Shown in pieces: positions 1 through 13,100 of a DNA stretch of 64,000 nt. The notes under the pieces were generated by a model. That model did no database searches. It saw nothing but the letters and a program-made list of their open reading frames with translations, and was not told the DNA's origin. Source of the DNA: Apostichopus japonicus (taxonomy: Eukaryota; Echinodermata; Holothuroidea; Aspidochirotida; Stichopodidae); contig NC_092571.1 in NCBI RefSeq assembly GCF_037975245.1, positions 12,717,917 to 12,781,916 of the forward strand, written 5' to 3'. How positions within the stretch are numbered: position 1 is the first letter of the stretch; every line of letters begins with the position of its first letter. A program made the position numbers and the translations under genes.

Positions 1-1108
1 TTGCAGAAGGACACCCTCTATCACATCCATGAAAAGTGGCCTAGTTTTTAGACTAACGTTTCAGCACGGTGGAATGCACACTCTGTAAAAGTAATATGCA
101 AATGGACATATTTAAAAATAAAATAAAAAAACGGAGAGGTGGGAAAAAGCAAAGCCTTTAGGCAATTCCACGGTGGAAGTCTTTTAAGACGTCTGATATT
201 TTGTTCAAGTTAATGTTCAGATAATGGTCTACCCCAAGTCTGATGAAGTATGTGAACATCTGCATTTCAATGCCAGTTACACCTCGCAGCTAGCTGTACT
301 TAAAAGGGGCAAATATATAAAGAAAACCCTTATAATGCAGATGCTGGAATTTCAAATTAGCACTTATATGTGAATAATCCTCTGAGAATCAGCTCCGACT
401 TTTGGAGTGCCTAGTATTAAAAAAGGTTACAACCGAGTCACGCAAAATCAGCTCGACTGGCGCAGAACTCTCAAACTCTGCACGAGTTAGAGGAAAATCT
501 GATTAGGATTTCATGCGAGTGTCGTTAAAACGTAAATTTATGTTGCATTATAAAACAGATATGATTTCTTAACGATGATTAAATGATTTTGAATCTGAAA
601 GTCCCATTGGAGTCCTTATTCGTACTGGTATTCCAGCCTGTACGCTAAAGGCTGGTACTCCGTCCTCAGTGAATTGTACTCCATAACTCGAGGCAGTTTT
701 GGATATTTTGTCACATGTGGGGGTTATAGATAATTAAAGGAGATACTAGTGTAGAATTAACGATCCAACTCGTTATCAGAGCTCTGTGCTTGTACTCATG
801 CCACGTACCATACTTGTACCCATGAACTCATAGTGTGGTACTCAAATCAGTTGGGTTCTAGTTTACAAGTTACTGCATTCTTGTTATACTTACTCCCGGA
901 GGTTTATATTTTTTCTAATAAATGAAGGAAAGATTTCGTCGTGGCAATTATTAAGGTATTGAAATAATTATTTCAAAAAGTTTCGACATTTTTTTTAAAT
1001 GTCCACTGTAATGGAACGAATACCATTTCAAATTTTTGATGCAATTTTTGCCACTTCAAATTGTTTTACCACATGTTATGATTCCTTACATCAGATTTTT
1101 AATATTAG
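1..1108. other. Upstream intron of the PLC-eta gene, nothing recognised
   Basis: Expected to be intron of the PLC-eta gene because the exon at 1109 continues from an earlier one. Both strands were read for X-box motifs (the conserved catalytic His and Asn regions) and none were seen. The stretch is AT-rich with no obvious repeat. Confidence 0.5.
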
Positions 1109-1185
1109 AGAAACTGGTTATCCAAGATTGGGATTTGAAGAGACTCCCATCGCCAGAGGCTCTGAAGGGCAAAATTTTGATAAAG
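1109..1185 (+). CDS. PLCH: PLC-eta exon: end of X box
   Basis: Encodes EKLVIQDWDLKR then LPSPEALKGKILIK, the strongly conserved end of the PLC X domain. The donor after AAG at 1185 is gtatt. The acceptor is taken as the AG at 1107-1108 (previous exon phase 1); the AG at 1109-1110 would give a 75-bp exon in phase 0 and cannot be excluded. The next upstream exon was not found in 1-1100 and should be outside the window. Confidence 0.85.
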
Positions 1186-4100
1186 GTATTAAAGTCTGGT
1201 TTATTTACATTCATTACAAATATTAGTTTGGAGAAAAACTTTTAAGATTCTCTCAAACAGATTAACTTGAAAGCGGCCTGAGTCACTCAAGCAGGTAATT
1301 ATTAGCACCCAAAGTCTAAATCACATCGGCATCTCATGTCTAACGTAAGAAATGCCCATTAAATGAGTTCCTTGTTGATGTATAATGTAGTAATTCACAC
1401 ACAGTAAGGTCTTTATGATTTATGGTATCACCTTCCAGCATATACTTGCAGAGCTATAGTCCTGGCCTTTATCTTGTGACATGCTGGAACACATGGAATG
1501 AAACCAAGGAAAGAATAATCATGTACATGGTACTTGAGTTGTGAACACAATAATCATGTACGTGGCACTAGAGTTTATATGTACGCACAATGTTTGCTGG
1601 ACTAGAGTTATAAACACATGCACAATAATCATAATTGTGGAACTAGAGTTATGAACACAAAAATAATCATGCATGTGGTTCTTGAGTTATGAACACACAA
1701 TAATCATGTATGTGGTACTAGAGTTATGAACACACAATAATCATGTACATGGTACTAGAGTTATGAACACACAATAATCATGTATGTGGTACTTGAGTTA
1801 TGAACACACAATAATGATGTATGTGGTACTTGAGTTATGAACACACAATAATTATGTACATGGCACTAGAGTTATGAACACAATAATCATGTACATGGAA
1901 CTTGAGTTATGAACACACAATCATGTACATGGTACTAGAGTTTATATGAACACACAGTGTATGTTGTACTTGAATTATGAACACACAATAATGATGTACG
2001 TGGTACTTGAATTATGAACACACAATAATGATGTATGTGGTACTTGAGTTATGAACACACAATAATTATGTACATGGCACTAGAGTTATGAACACAATAA
2101 TCATGTACATGGAACTTGAGTTATGAACACACAATCATGTACATGGTACTAGAGTTTATATGAACACACAATGTATGTTGTACTTGAATTATGAACACAA
2201 TAATCATGTACGTGGTACTTGAGTTATGAACACACAATAATCATGTACATGGTACTTGAGTTATGAACATACAATAATCATGTACGTGGTACCAGAGTTA
2301 TGAACACACAATCATGTATGTGGTACTTGAGCTATGAACACAATCATCATTTATGTCAGGTACTCGAGTTGTGAACACAATAATCATGTACGTGGTATTC
2401 AACAAAACTTAAGAGCAGTATAAACATAGAATGTATCACGTCACTAGCTTAAATGTACAGCACATTATAAATATGCTATATATTGTGTATCTTTGACAGA
2501 CACATGTTGCTATTGTTATGTGTTTTTAAAATTAAAATTATGTATACATTACCTCATTACATAGTATACATGTACAACAATGTTATTAACATACATATTT
2601 GTGTGTCTCTGACAGATACACTGAGGCCAATGCTAAGTAAAGAGCCATATTTATAGTCAGGTATGAAACAAATAGAAGCCGGAATTAAAGGGTGTGAAAA
2701 CTCGCGCAAAAACAAACGTCTAATGCCGGTAATCTGACCTAGTTTCAAATGAGGTGTAACAGAAGTGTTAGACACCACCAACGATCCCAGAAAATATGCA
2801 CACAGCTTGCTACCGTCGGTAATTAGACACTAGTGTACAGTCAGTACATACAGCTGCGGTCAATACTCACAGCACAGTGTATAAACGATACAGCGATGGA
2901 CATCTCAGGTCCAGCTAAAGATAACAAGGTATCACGTTCCATTACTGTCTGCATTTTGTAGCGACACAAATAAAACGTCACTTGCAAGCAACAGAAAGTT
3001 AACTTTTTCAGATTGCCGCACGCGGTTTGGGGCAAGTCTTCAATGCCTTTAAGCACAATGACATAGTTAATCGTTTTTTTGATTTCTAATTCTTTTCTTA
3101 TCTTCCAGACGCAAAAGTTACCTTTAGATCACGACAACGAATTAGAGGGTGGAGAAGTCAGTGAGGAGGATAGCGCAGATGAACTTGAAGAGGACTTTAA
3201 GGTCAGTTTATAAGTCAATTAATTTCTTTAAAACCTCATTAGGCATTCAATCTTGACGCATTATAAAAAAAAAAAGGAAGAAAAAGTTGAGATTCTATTG
3301 CGTAGTAAATATAAATCACAAAATCATGACAATGTTCATTTCTGACAAGAACTTTGGCCCCATTTTGGGAATATTATATTTATATATATATTTTTGGAAT
3401 ATAAAATTCAGAGAATTTATGTGGCCTTTGGTGACCTCAAAACATTAATCTGACGTCCATAACTCAGTACGTTAGGCAGACTAGCCTATGCTGGACAACA
3501 CTACTGTATGCCTGGTGCTGCAATAACCTATGGCATTACATAATATCTGCTTCTCTGTATCTCAAGTAACATTTTCAGTAGCGAGTGCGAGCCTTCCGAT
3601 GGACAAATTCAACAAACATCATCTAGTGATTAGCTCTTCACCACTCTACTGCAGGGTACATCTATGAGTGTAATTCTCTGTGTTGCATACACAATGCTCT
3701 TTAAAGCAGTATTATGGCCGATGCATTTGCCGTGCATCGAGCTCGATTAGACCAATATTTTGAACCGACCCTGTGGTGATAAGCAGGGGACAGCTTAGTT
3801 ATCATCTGCGGTACAATTGATCTTCACATCCTCTTAGTCTTAGGTATGAATAAGAACAATATGTCAATAAACAATATTAAAGTGAAAAACATAAGTAAAG
3901 CAAAACATTTTGCTGTTAGTGTGGATCTATGATATATCACACTTGTTTGCTTCAAGTCCACTTCTGGAACCAAAAGTGTAAAAATTTCAATCACCCCATT
4001 AGGATGCAAATTTCACTGCGATGCTTTAAGAATTTGCTCCTCTTTAATCAGTGTTAAAACAATCGATTCTCCACACTAACGAAGCTTGTCACGATTATTA

Positions 4101-7100
4101 CATGGTTACTTAGTCATCATTATGTCACAATTTATCGCTATAAAAACTCAGCTGGAAGGAAACCTCCGTACGTATTCCATCCTTAGTCTCTAGTTTTCAT
4201 TTCATTTGCTTGTTTCTAGTTGGAGAAGAGCGGTGCTTCCAAATTTGAAAACCTGGTAGTCGCCCAGTGGGCATTAAAGAAGAAATCGCCGATCAAACCA
4301 ACCCATGCCGCATGGCAAAGAATTGCTGTCAAGGTAATAAATAACACCACTTTACTTTTCATAATATTTTTTGGGAAGTTTCTATTTTGAAATAAGCTTC
4401 TTTTTTCTTAAAAGTGTTTATTTTCTCCATTTTACTGGCTACTACAAATCGATAGCTCTCGCAGTCTCTGTCCTTAACTTCTTTCTTTCTTTTCCTGTAT
4501 TTATTGAGAGGAATCAACTAAAATAGGGTCCCCATTTCCAAGAAACTAAAAATGGCATAAATTATTCTGGAATGGATTAAACAGTACCGCGAGTTAATAA
4601 TATGGAAATTGCTATAAATGGCTCGACGTTAGATTATAAGTTACGATGGATTGCCCTCCTGCATCAGATCAAATATAAACTTGTGAATTATTAAACATGA
4701 TTTTAAAGCCATTATTTATCCTATATACTTACTCATTCCATAGAAATCATACTTTCAAAGCGAGTGAGCCAGGTTCAAGCCAATCAATCACATCTTAGTT
4801 TTTATGAGCGGGGCTCTTTGGAACAAAACATTTAAGTTAAAAGTCACCTCTTTAATGACTCATGTTGGTAATTTTGCATCGTAAATGGAATAATTGATCA
4901 GAAAAAACGGAAAAAAACGAAAAAGATTACAGTGCTATTCCTGCCATCGGGATATTAACTTTCACATTGAAATGAGTAGTAATACCAATATGGTATTTTT
5001 TTTATTTTTTTAAGTTTTTAATTTTTTTTTACGTCTAACCAGCAGCTAAGGTATAACATATACTGCTCTTAAGAAATCAATTGCATGAAATATTTATAGT
5101 AAATGTCCTTTTTAGTTATGAAATTTAGCACATGCACATTGCACTTTTTCCCAATCAAGTTGAGCACCGCACTCAAATATTGTTTTCTCAACGATTATAT
5201 GTATATATCATGGTTTTTCTTCTTCTTCTCTGGTTATGGCGTTAAAAGCAGTCAACAGACATCTCAAAAGAGCAAATGTGACTTATTAACAGGATCCATT
5301 AAAATATTTTCAGTCCACATAGTTTCATCCCTGTGGACATTTGTGTTGAGTATAAATATCTAAGCACATTATATTGGTTATATTACTACATGTCTCTCTG
5401 CAAAATGTGTAATACATTCTTTGCTTTTTTTTATTGTAAAAAGCACGATATGTTAGTTTTTTTCTTTTATACATCTTCGTCATTCACTTCTCCTCTACGT
5501 CTGGTTGCCGTGGTTTTTTGCTATAGGCAAGGGAAAGTTCTAAGCGTCACAGGAGATCTTCGTCGGGGCTTTCCGGGACACTCCGTAAGCTCAAGGCCAG
5601 TAGGGTACGTAGTAACGTCACACACAAAATATCCCTGATTGTGGTGGTTAAAAGAGCCATGTTCCTGCATTCAACCGCCCCCCTCCCCCATACCCTCTTC
5701 CACTCTTGTTTGCATGTCATGACTTCTCACCCCCATGCGCATCACTCGTTGGTGGACAGCTTGCTTTCTTTGCCATTTTCTCACTTTTCGCTATTATCTC
5801 AAGGGCTTGTATGTTAGTTGGAAGCCATATCTCCTTTCAACAGGTCAATCGAGTTAAATCCTATTACTTTCTATACAAATAGCATATTGCCGGTGTCTTT
5901 TTAGGTTACTTTCAAAAATCTTTCTGTGTGGTGAAGGGAAGTACAAAAAGAAAAACTCCCATGTGTTAGTATTTAATGCTCTCAACGTTCACCAGCTTAG
6001 GAATTTACAGTGTGTGTTAAAAGACAATGATGGCTCGTCAGAGCTTCCTTAACCCCTCACGCATATAAATAGTATGGGGCAAGGAATGAAAAATGATCTG
6101 GTTTAATTCATAAAATTATATTTGGAATTTGGGGTCATTTTTGGTATAACAATCATCATTTTGGCAGACAAGTGGACATTCCAAATTTCCAGTTTTTATG
6201 CTAATTATGTATGCAAATTTGGCCGTCAGTTTTGGCCTTTATAGAGATGGTTTCCACAAAACAATGCAATCATTATTTTGTAAATGTATACAGCTTGGTT
6301 ATTGAATCCACTTGCAAAGATCTTTTCAATTAAAACTATTGAGTCATATTTTCCCAAATTTGTCAGTCATTTTTCTTTGCCAAAAAATATTGTTATTGAC
6401 AATAATTACAAGAACATTATTTTCCTGTTGGGCACTGTCATGAGCAGAATCAATAAACTCACATTACTTGAGAAAAGAGCAATTTGCTCATTCCTTGAAA
6501 ATACAAGAGATGAAACCTTGCACGTTTGACAACATTTCATCGCCAAAAAAAAGTCTCCCTCTTAAAATGCACCCTATTTCCATCAAACGAGAAGGGTAAA
6601 AAAAAAAAAGTAAGTTAAAAGTCACATTTGTATTGGCTGGCAAATATGTGAATAGAATATTTAGCTGTAGCTGCAAGGAATAAGAGCAAAAGGGTTCCTT
6701 TCCTTTAATAAAGTAAAAATATATGGATTTAAAATAAAGAAAGAGACCGTGTTAAAGTTGAATGATTTGAATATTTTGTTTGAATATTAATGAGTGGCTA
6801 TGATATGAATATTCAACAAGTCTACATACACATCAGCCAGTTGGGACAATTTCCTAATGCGAATACCTCTCTAAACTCTACTCCAATATCATGCCCTCAA
6901 AGCACTGGTATTGACAGTACAAACAGTTCCTAACCTTTCTCTGATAGAAGCATAATATTCATACTGCTCATACTGACAATACGAGTGCTCTGAAGCATTA
7001 CATGACACTGCAGTATAGTAAAAATTGTCTCAACTGGGTGTATACATAGTCATGCATACTCTCATACTTATAGACATTTTGCTTTTCTCATTGAACCTGT

Positions 7101-10100
7101 ATACTACTCAGGACCATGTCATCCAGTTTGGACAATTGTCTATGATGTCAGTACCAATTCTATTCTGACCTCTCATATCACACTTCAAAGCACTAGTACT
7201 GACAATATGAACAGTTCATATAACCTTTTAATAGAAAAAGGATATTCATACTGCTCATACTGCCAGTACAAGCTTGTGCTTTGAAGCCTTGTGATGTGAA
7301 AGAGTAGTTCATTGTCCCAACTGAGTGATGAATACCTCATGCATATGCATATATACTATCATAATAATTACCATAACGGGTGATGGAATGTTACATCATG
7401 TGTACCAAAGTATTTAATCAGGTAACTGTATTTAATCAGGTAAATGTAAAAGAATTTCCTACAGCGGGCCTTTAATAATCAGAAAGTTTTAATTTGGCTA
7501 ATATGGAATTTATACGTTAAAGTTGTTGTGCAAGAAGACATGACATATAATCACCATGGCAAATTGTGAAAATTCATTATTCAAACTGCAGGTTTAAAAG
7601 AATGTTTGTTGTATTTCCAGTGTTGGTTATCAGTTCACTTTGATCAAAGCTGTAATGCAATGTAACAACGCGGGGTTAAGGCCAAGCATATACACAATAC
7701 CATTTCATTTTGGGATTTCGTGGGATTTCTATATATTTAATACAAAACCCATGAGTTCCATATATTATTACAAACTCTTCTGGCCAACGGTAAGTGAGTT
7801 GATCTCTATCTATGCTTTGTAGATTAAATATGCAAAAGTGTAGCCTAGCAGCTCTCAATAACTCCTTCTCGCCCTTTGTTGTAGAAGTCCTTAGAATCTG
7901 AGATAATAGAATTTTTGCATTTTCAGTGACTTGAAATCATTAGCAAGAATTTATTTCAAACGTTTTCAAGAATGATTTCATTTTCACGAATCAAATACCA
8001 ACCCGTCCACTGAGGTTTTATTGACTAAGAGCCGCATCTGCTAATAGTGACGACTGCTCTGCTAAAAAAAATTTGTCAGGAATGGATGCCATAGGTAAAT
8101 TTTTTCCTAAATTCTGTTTCTTTGTTAGCAAACCCATGTTACTGTTGTTACGTTGACTGCGAAAGCATGCCCTGCCGTTTGGAGTGACTTTTAATGATAA
8201 AATGTGAAGGGTGCCAGCAGGTGGGGGGTGGGGTGGGGTGCTATTGGGGGAGGGGGGTTGTTAGCAGAGCTGTGCAAGGTAGTGGTGGACATAGGTGAAT
8301 GGGTTTTGGTAAGCTGACAAGTGTTCAAAATATGTTCAAAATGAGTTGTTTTTAGTAATATTCGTGTTGTTAGTGTACGAGAGTAGTAACCAAGTAGGTT
8401 GCAATGAGCAGCAAAACTATAAAACTAAAAAATCAAGTAGATTAGTGTTAGGAAAATTAGTTGCAGCAAAAGTGACATGTGAAGCAAAACTTATGTGTTG
8501 TTGGCTGTGACTTTTTCTTATCCTATTTATTGCAGAATAATAATATTTTGTTGTGAACTTGAAAACACTGTTTTGATTAAATCATACTTTGTAAAGACAG
8601 AGCTACCATAATTGGAACATTAACTCGAGATTGGCATTCGAACATGAATATTCATTCTGTACTGTTCATTAAGATTTAGTGGCCTGGGGGGAGAGGGGAG
8701 AGGGGGGGAAGGGGATGGTACCTTCATGAATTAATGGATAACCCGTGCCATAGTATTTCCGCATCCTGTTTTGGGTAATGACTATAATCATTGCAATAGT
8801 TTCTGGCAAAAACGAAAAGAAAGAAGAGGATGCATACACATTTAGGTAAATAATGTTTTTTTACACCTGAGGAGAGGAACTCATTGCCTTATAAAATACA
8901 TCCTCCACCATCAATTTTGACCCCACAATTGGAATGCATTTGGCTAATATTCCATTGTCATTATAAGCTTGTTGATGGTATAGTTATTAGTAAGTATATT
9001 TTTAATCTGTTTGTTTCTCATGTTGTGATTGTTTTTATCTCAATTTTTTCTCAAATTTTCTAAATTTGCATATCAAATTATGGACTGGAATTGTTAATAT
9101 ACCAGATTTGTATTAAATTAACTATGAGCGCGGCTAAATAACAGCTTTCTGCACCTTGTTGGGCAAGAACAATATTTCATAATATTCATACGGCTCATTT
9201 AACTGTTCTTCATGCTGCTTATGGTAAAATCCATTGGTTAATATAATAATTAGATCTAAAGATATGGTGAGGCTAACTTTCATTCATGATTTTATATGTT
9301 CCCTTTTGATTGTTTTCCATTTTATTTTATTTTATTATTATTATTGTTCTTGTTGTTCACCAAGTCACCATCGATACATTTTTGGGTGGGGGAGGAGAGG
9401 GGTGTGGGGGATGTTAACATGTTTTCCCATGTGACTGTTTTCCCATGCAACTGTTCTTGCCCATCTGACTTTTCAAATTTGCAACTGTATGTCCATATGT
9501 CGTAGTATTAAATTCCATGTGACAGTCTTTTTCCACATGAGTGTAAGTTTGCCAATTTGTAAACATGTTTTCCAGCCATGCAACATGTTTTCCCGCCATT
9601 CAAATGTTATACCTCTGTGATTGTTTTCCAAAATACTGTTTTGTGAATCAGTTTTCCCAATGGTGACTGTTTTCAGTCGATACTGTTTGCCCGACGACGA
9701 TACTGCTGAATTCCCTCAGGACCTACTATTCATTGTGCAGTTTTCTCATGTTTACTGTTTTTCCAAACTGTGACTATTCCTTGTGTAACTGTTTACATGT
9801 GGCTATTTACCATGTAACTGTTTACCATGGGGCTGTTTCCACAATGACGTTTTCCCACATTACTCTTTGCCCACTTGGTGATATTCTGTTAATGTCTGTT
9901 TCGCCACATGCCTTTTTGCTTTTAGTGGTCAATTGGACATTTCTCTCGTTCCGGCCCACACTTTAACAACTCCCACAGTTGTTCCTCTAGGACTATACCT
10001 GCTATTATGAGAAGTTTTGTCCTACATGATCCGTTTAAATACTCTAGGGTTATTGATTGAAAGAATTTTGAAGATACTACACCTATTAGCATTTTAAAGC

Positions 10101-13100
10101 GATGGCCATTATTAGGCAACCATCCATTGATCTGCACAATTATCAAAACTTTTGTTATTTCTGAACTGCACGATTTAGGCTGTAAAATATGTCAACATTC
10201 ATGCTCTCGATGTTGACTAATATTAATATTATATATAAATATATTATATTATTATTATAATATTATATTATATTAATATTAAGACGGTAAACACTCCAAT
10301 AATTCATCTATAATGGATGAACATTCGGTAATGTGCAACCTGTTGTATACATGCAATTTCCAAGAGTGTCTGACAACTATAAAAATCACGTCACACTTCA
10401 AAGTTGTTTTATAGCATAACCCGTAGAAAACAATTTTGCTATCACCAACTAGGTGCCCATGACTTGCGTGAGATGCTTGCTAAATTTAATGTTCAAAAGT
10501 TGAAGGTTTACAGTCTTGTTGGAGGCTACTTTACAACTTAACTCCTGGTCAATTGGTAGCTTGTCACACCCAAGCACAAGTGTGCACAGCTCAAACAATC
10601 TCTCCTGGGGCAGTGCTACAGTGCACCACATCTACCTGTCCCCCGGGGGACTTCCCATAGGGTGCAGACACAAACTGGCGCACGCAAGTATATTTACAAG
10701 TCACCTCGCTAGTCCCCATTTATACACCTGGGTGAAGAGAGGCAATGGAGATAAAGTGCCTTGCCCAAGGACACAACGTAATGATCTAGCCGAGACTCGA
10801 ACCTGCAAGCTTTAGATCACAAGTCCACTGCTTTTAACCACTTGACCAAAAAGCTCTCATTTGCCTCTTAGTGACCTGAAAATTACTCAATACATTTCAA
10901 AGATAGTATATGGAAGCTTGACTTTCTATAAAGCACTGTAGAGGATTTTAATATCTTATTTTACTTTTAAAAGATTATCACAATAAATGAAATGGAGAGG
11001 TATGGGCACCATCAGGTGTGTATTGGGGAGGGAGGGGGGGTGGGGTGAGGTGAGGGGTGAGGGGAAGGCAGGGGGTAAATCAAAGTAAACCAAGAGAAAG
11101 CTATCTGGTTAAATCTTGACGGATCCCTGGTTAATTGGTTGGTTTGTTTGATTGTAACCAGTTAACCGTTTACTTCTTTTGAAATGGTATTTAACCTGTT
11201 AAATGTGGTTGCAAAGGGATTGTGGGGGTGGAGGCCGGGGGTTTGTAGGGGGAGGGTGGGGATGTTGATATACTTTGTAACCACACGTTAGACGTCGCAG
11301 GTAACTTGTTGACGATTTTTAAACATCAGCTATGACAATTCTATCAAACAAACAGGATTATTATTTGAGGGATGGTGATTTATTAAGAAGATGATCGTTG
11401 GTTATAATATATGATGTTAAATAACATTTTGATGAGGAGAGATGAAAGTGTTATAGGAATATGTTTGGCATATACTGCTTGATCTTACATTCAGATATCT
11501 GGACCTGTGCAGTGCTTGGAATTGACTTTTGTCCTTTAAAAGTTTAGAAATAATTCTTACAATTTTTGATTATAACCGTCAGTAACCGATGACATATGAG
11601 GCCAATCATATGATGACATTTTATTTCTCCTGTCATTGGATGGCATTCCTCCAAAGGGATTTCCCCCAGTGGGTATTTACGATTAGGAGTTCAAAAAAAT
11701 TTAATAAAAAAAAAAAGATAAATTCATTTTCTAAGCTCACTGCATGATAATAACAACTGTACCACATGAGTTGTAGCTTGTAATATCCGTTTATCAAATC
11801 GCTCTAAAGTTGTTGACATTCAAACGACTTTGATGTCACAAACAAAACAAACATGTTTTACATTTGGCCTCGGTAATTATGAGTCCCCACAAACACGCAA
11901 TTTCTTAATTATTCTGTCTACCATGCTAGAAAATTGAATGCTCGCGTGTTAAGTTTTGGGGAGGGGTTTACAGCAGCAAGGAATTAGAATCAAATATAAT
12001 ATCTGAGACCCTGCCAAGATGTCCCAATTTAAAGACCAAAACAATAGTGTATGGAGTGGACTGCACTGTTGTCTCCTCTTTGAACTAATTTTGTCCTTTC
12101 TTGGGGGATGTGAATTATTTACTAGTTTAAGTCAAATGGATCTGTCATTGAGAAATAGTTTTGATGATAATTTTTATTTTTTTAAACTTTAATGATAATT
12201 TTTATAATAAGAAAATGAAAATTGTTTCACCACTATTCATCTTTAATTGCATGTGCATTTTTTTTTTGTCTGCTCTGTATTTACTGATAACATATGACAC
12301 TAAATCTGTAATTTTCAACATTTGAAAATGTTTCATTTTTTTTAGTTTGAAATTTCCATTGAAAGGGAAGTGAAATCTTTCCAGTGTTAAAACGAAACAT
12401 TTTCAGCTTTAAACCATAACACTTTCTGTTGTTCAACATACAGTATGTTGCCATGTGACAATTAGGAAAATAAATTTAACCATGGATGTGCAAGTTGTAC
12501 AGTTACAGCTCCATGGTGTAGCATGTAGACCTGCCGATCGAGAATGAAGGAACAAAAATGAAGGAACAGTAAAATTGTAAAAAAAAATGAAAATGCTGAA
12601 GTATTATGTATGACTTTGAAATATTAGTTTTTAAGAAAGCTTACAAAAATCAAATAAAATTATCATTTCATCCTTATCCTACAATGTCAGAGAAACTACA
12701 CGGTTTTTCCTCTTTTTGTTCTCCTTTGTTCGTTTGGCTTAAAGCTATTTTAGAAAGTGTTAACTTTGTGGATTTTTTGGAACACGCGATTATTTAGCTA
12801 TTTACTACATCCTAGTTACCATTAAGTTAAAATACCATTCCAGCTACATTTTTCTTCTCCAAACATACCCTGTAATTTTTTACTTGACTATCATATGTCA
12901 ATGCTAAATTATTGTCATATTTAGCAAATTCAATCTTTACTCCTTTACTCCATCAAATTTGATCCATTTTTTGCCATGCAGTGAATTTAAGGTAAAAGAT
13001 AGTTGACAGCTTATTTCTTTACATTCAGAGTATTTCAATCTGCATGTGTTCTTCCCATTTGCTGTTACAACTTTTCTACCATGTTCTTGTGCATCTTGCT

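Noticed and set aside
1500-2400. CRISPR-like regular repeats
   Set aside because: Units are contiguous with no unique spacers, and the DNA is eukaryotic.
3690-4032. Possible third TTAA element (tttaaagcagtattatgg ... gcgatgctttaag)
   Set aside because: TTAA is present at both sides but the inner ends do not match as inverted repeats.
10195-10290. AT palindrome as a regulatory or origin signal
   Set aside because: Simple alternating ATT/TAA sequence; folds on itself as any AT microsatellite does.
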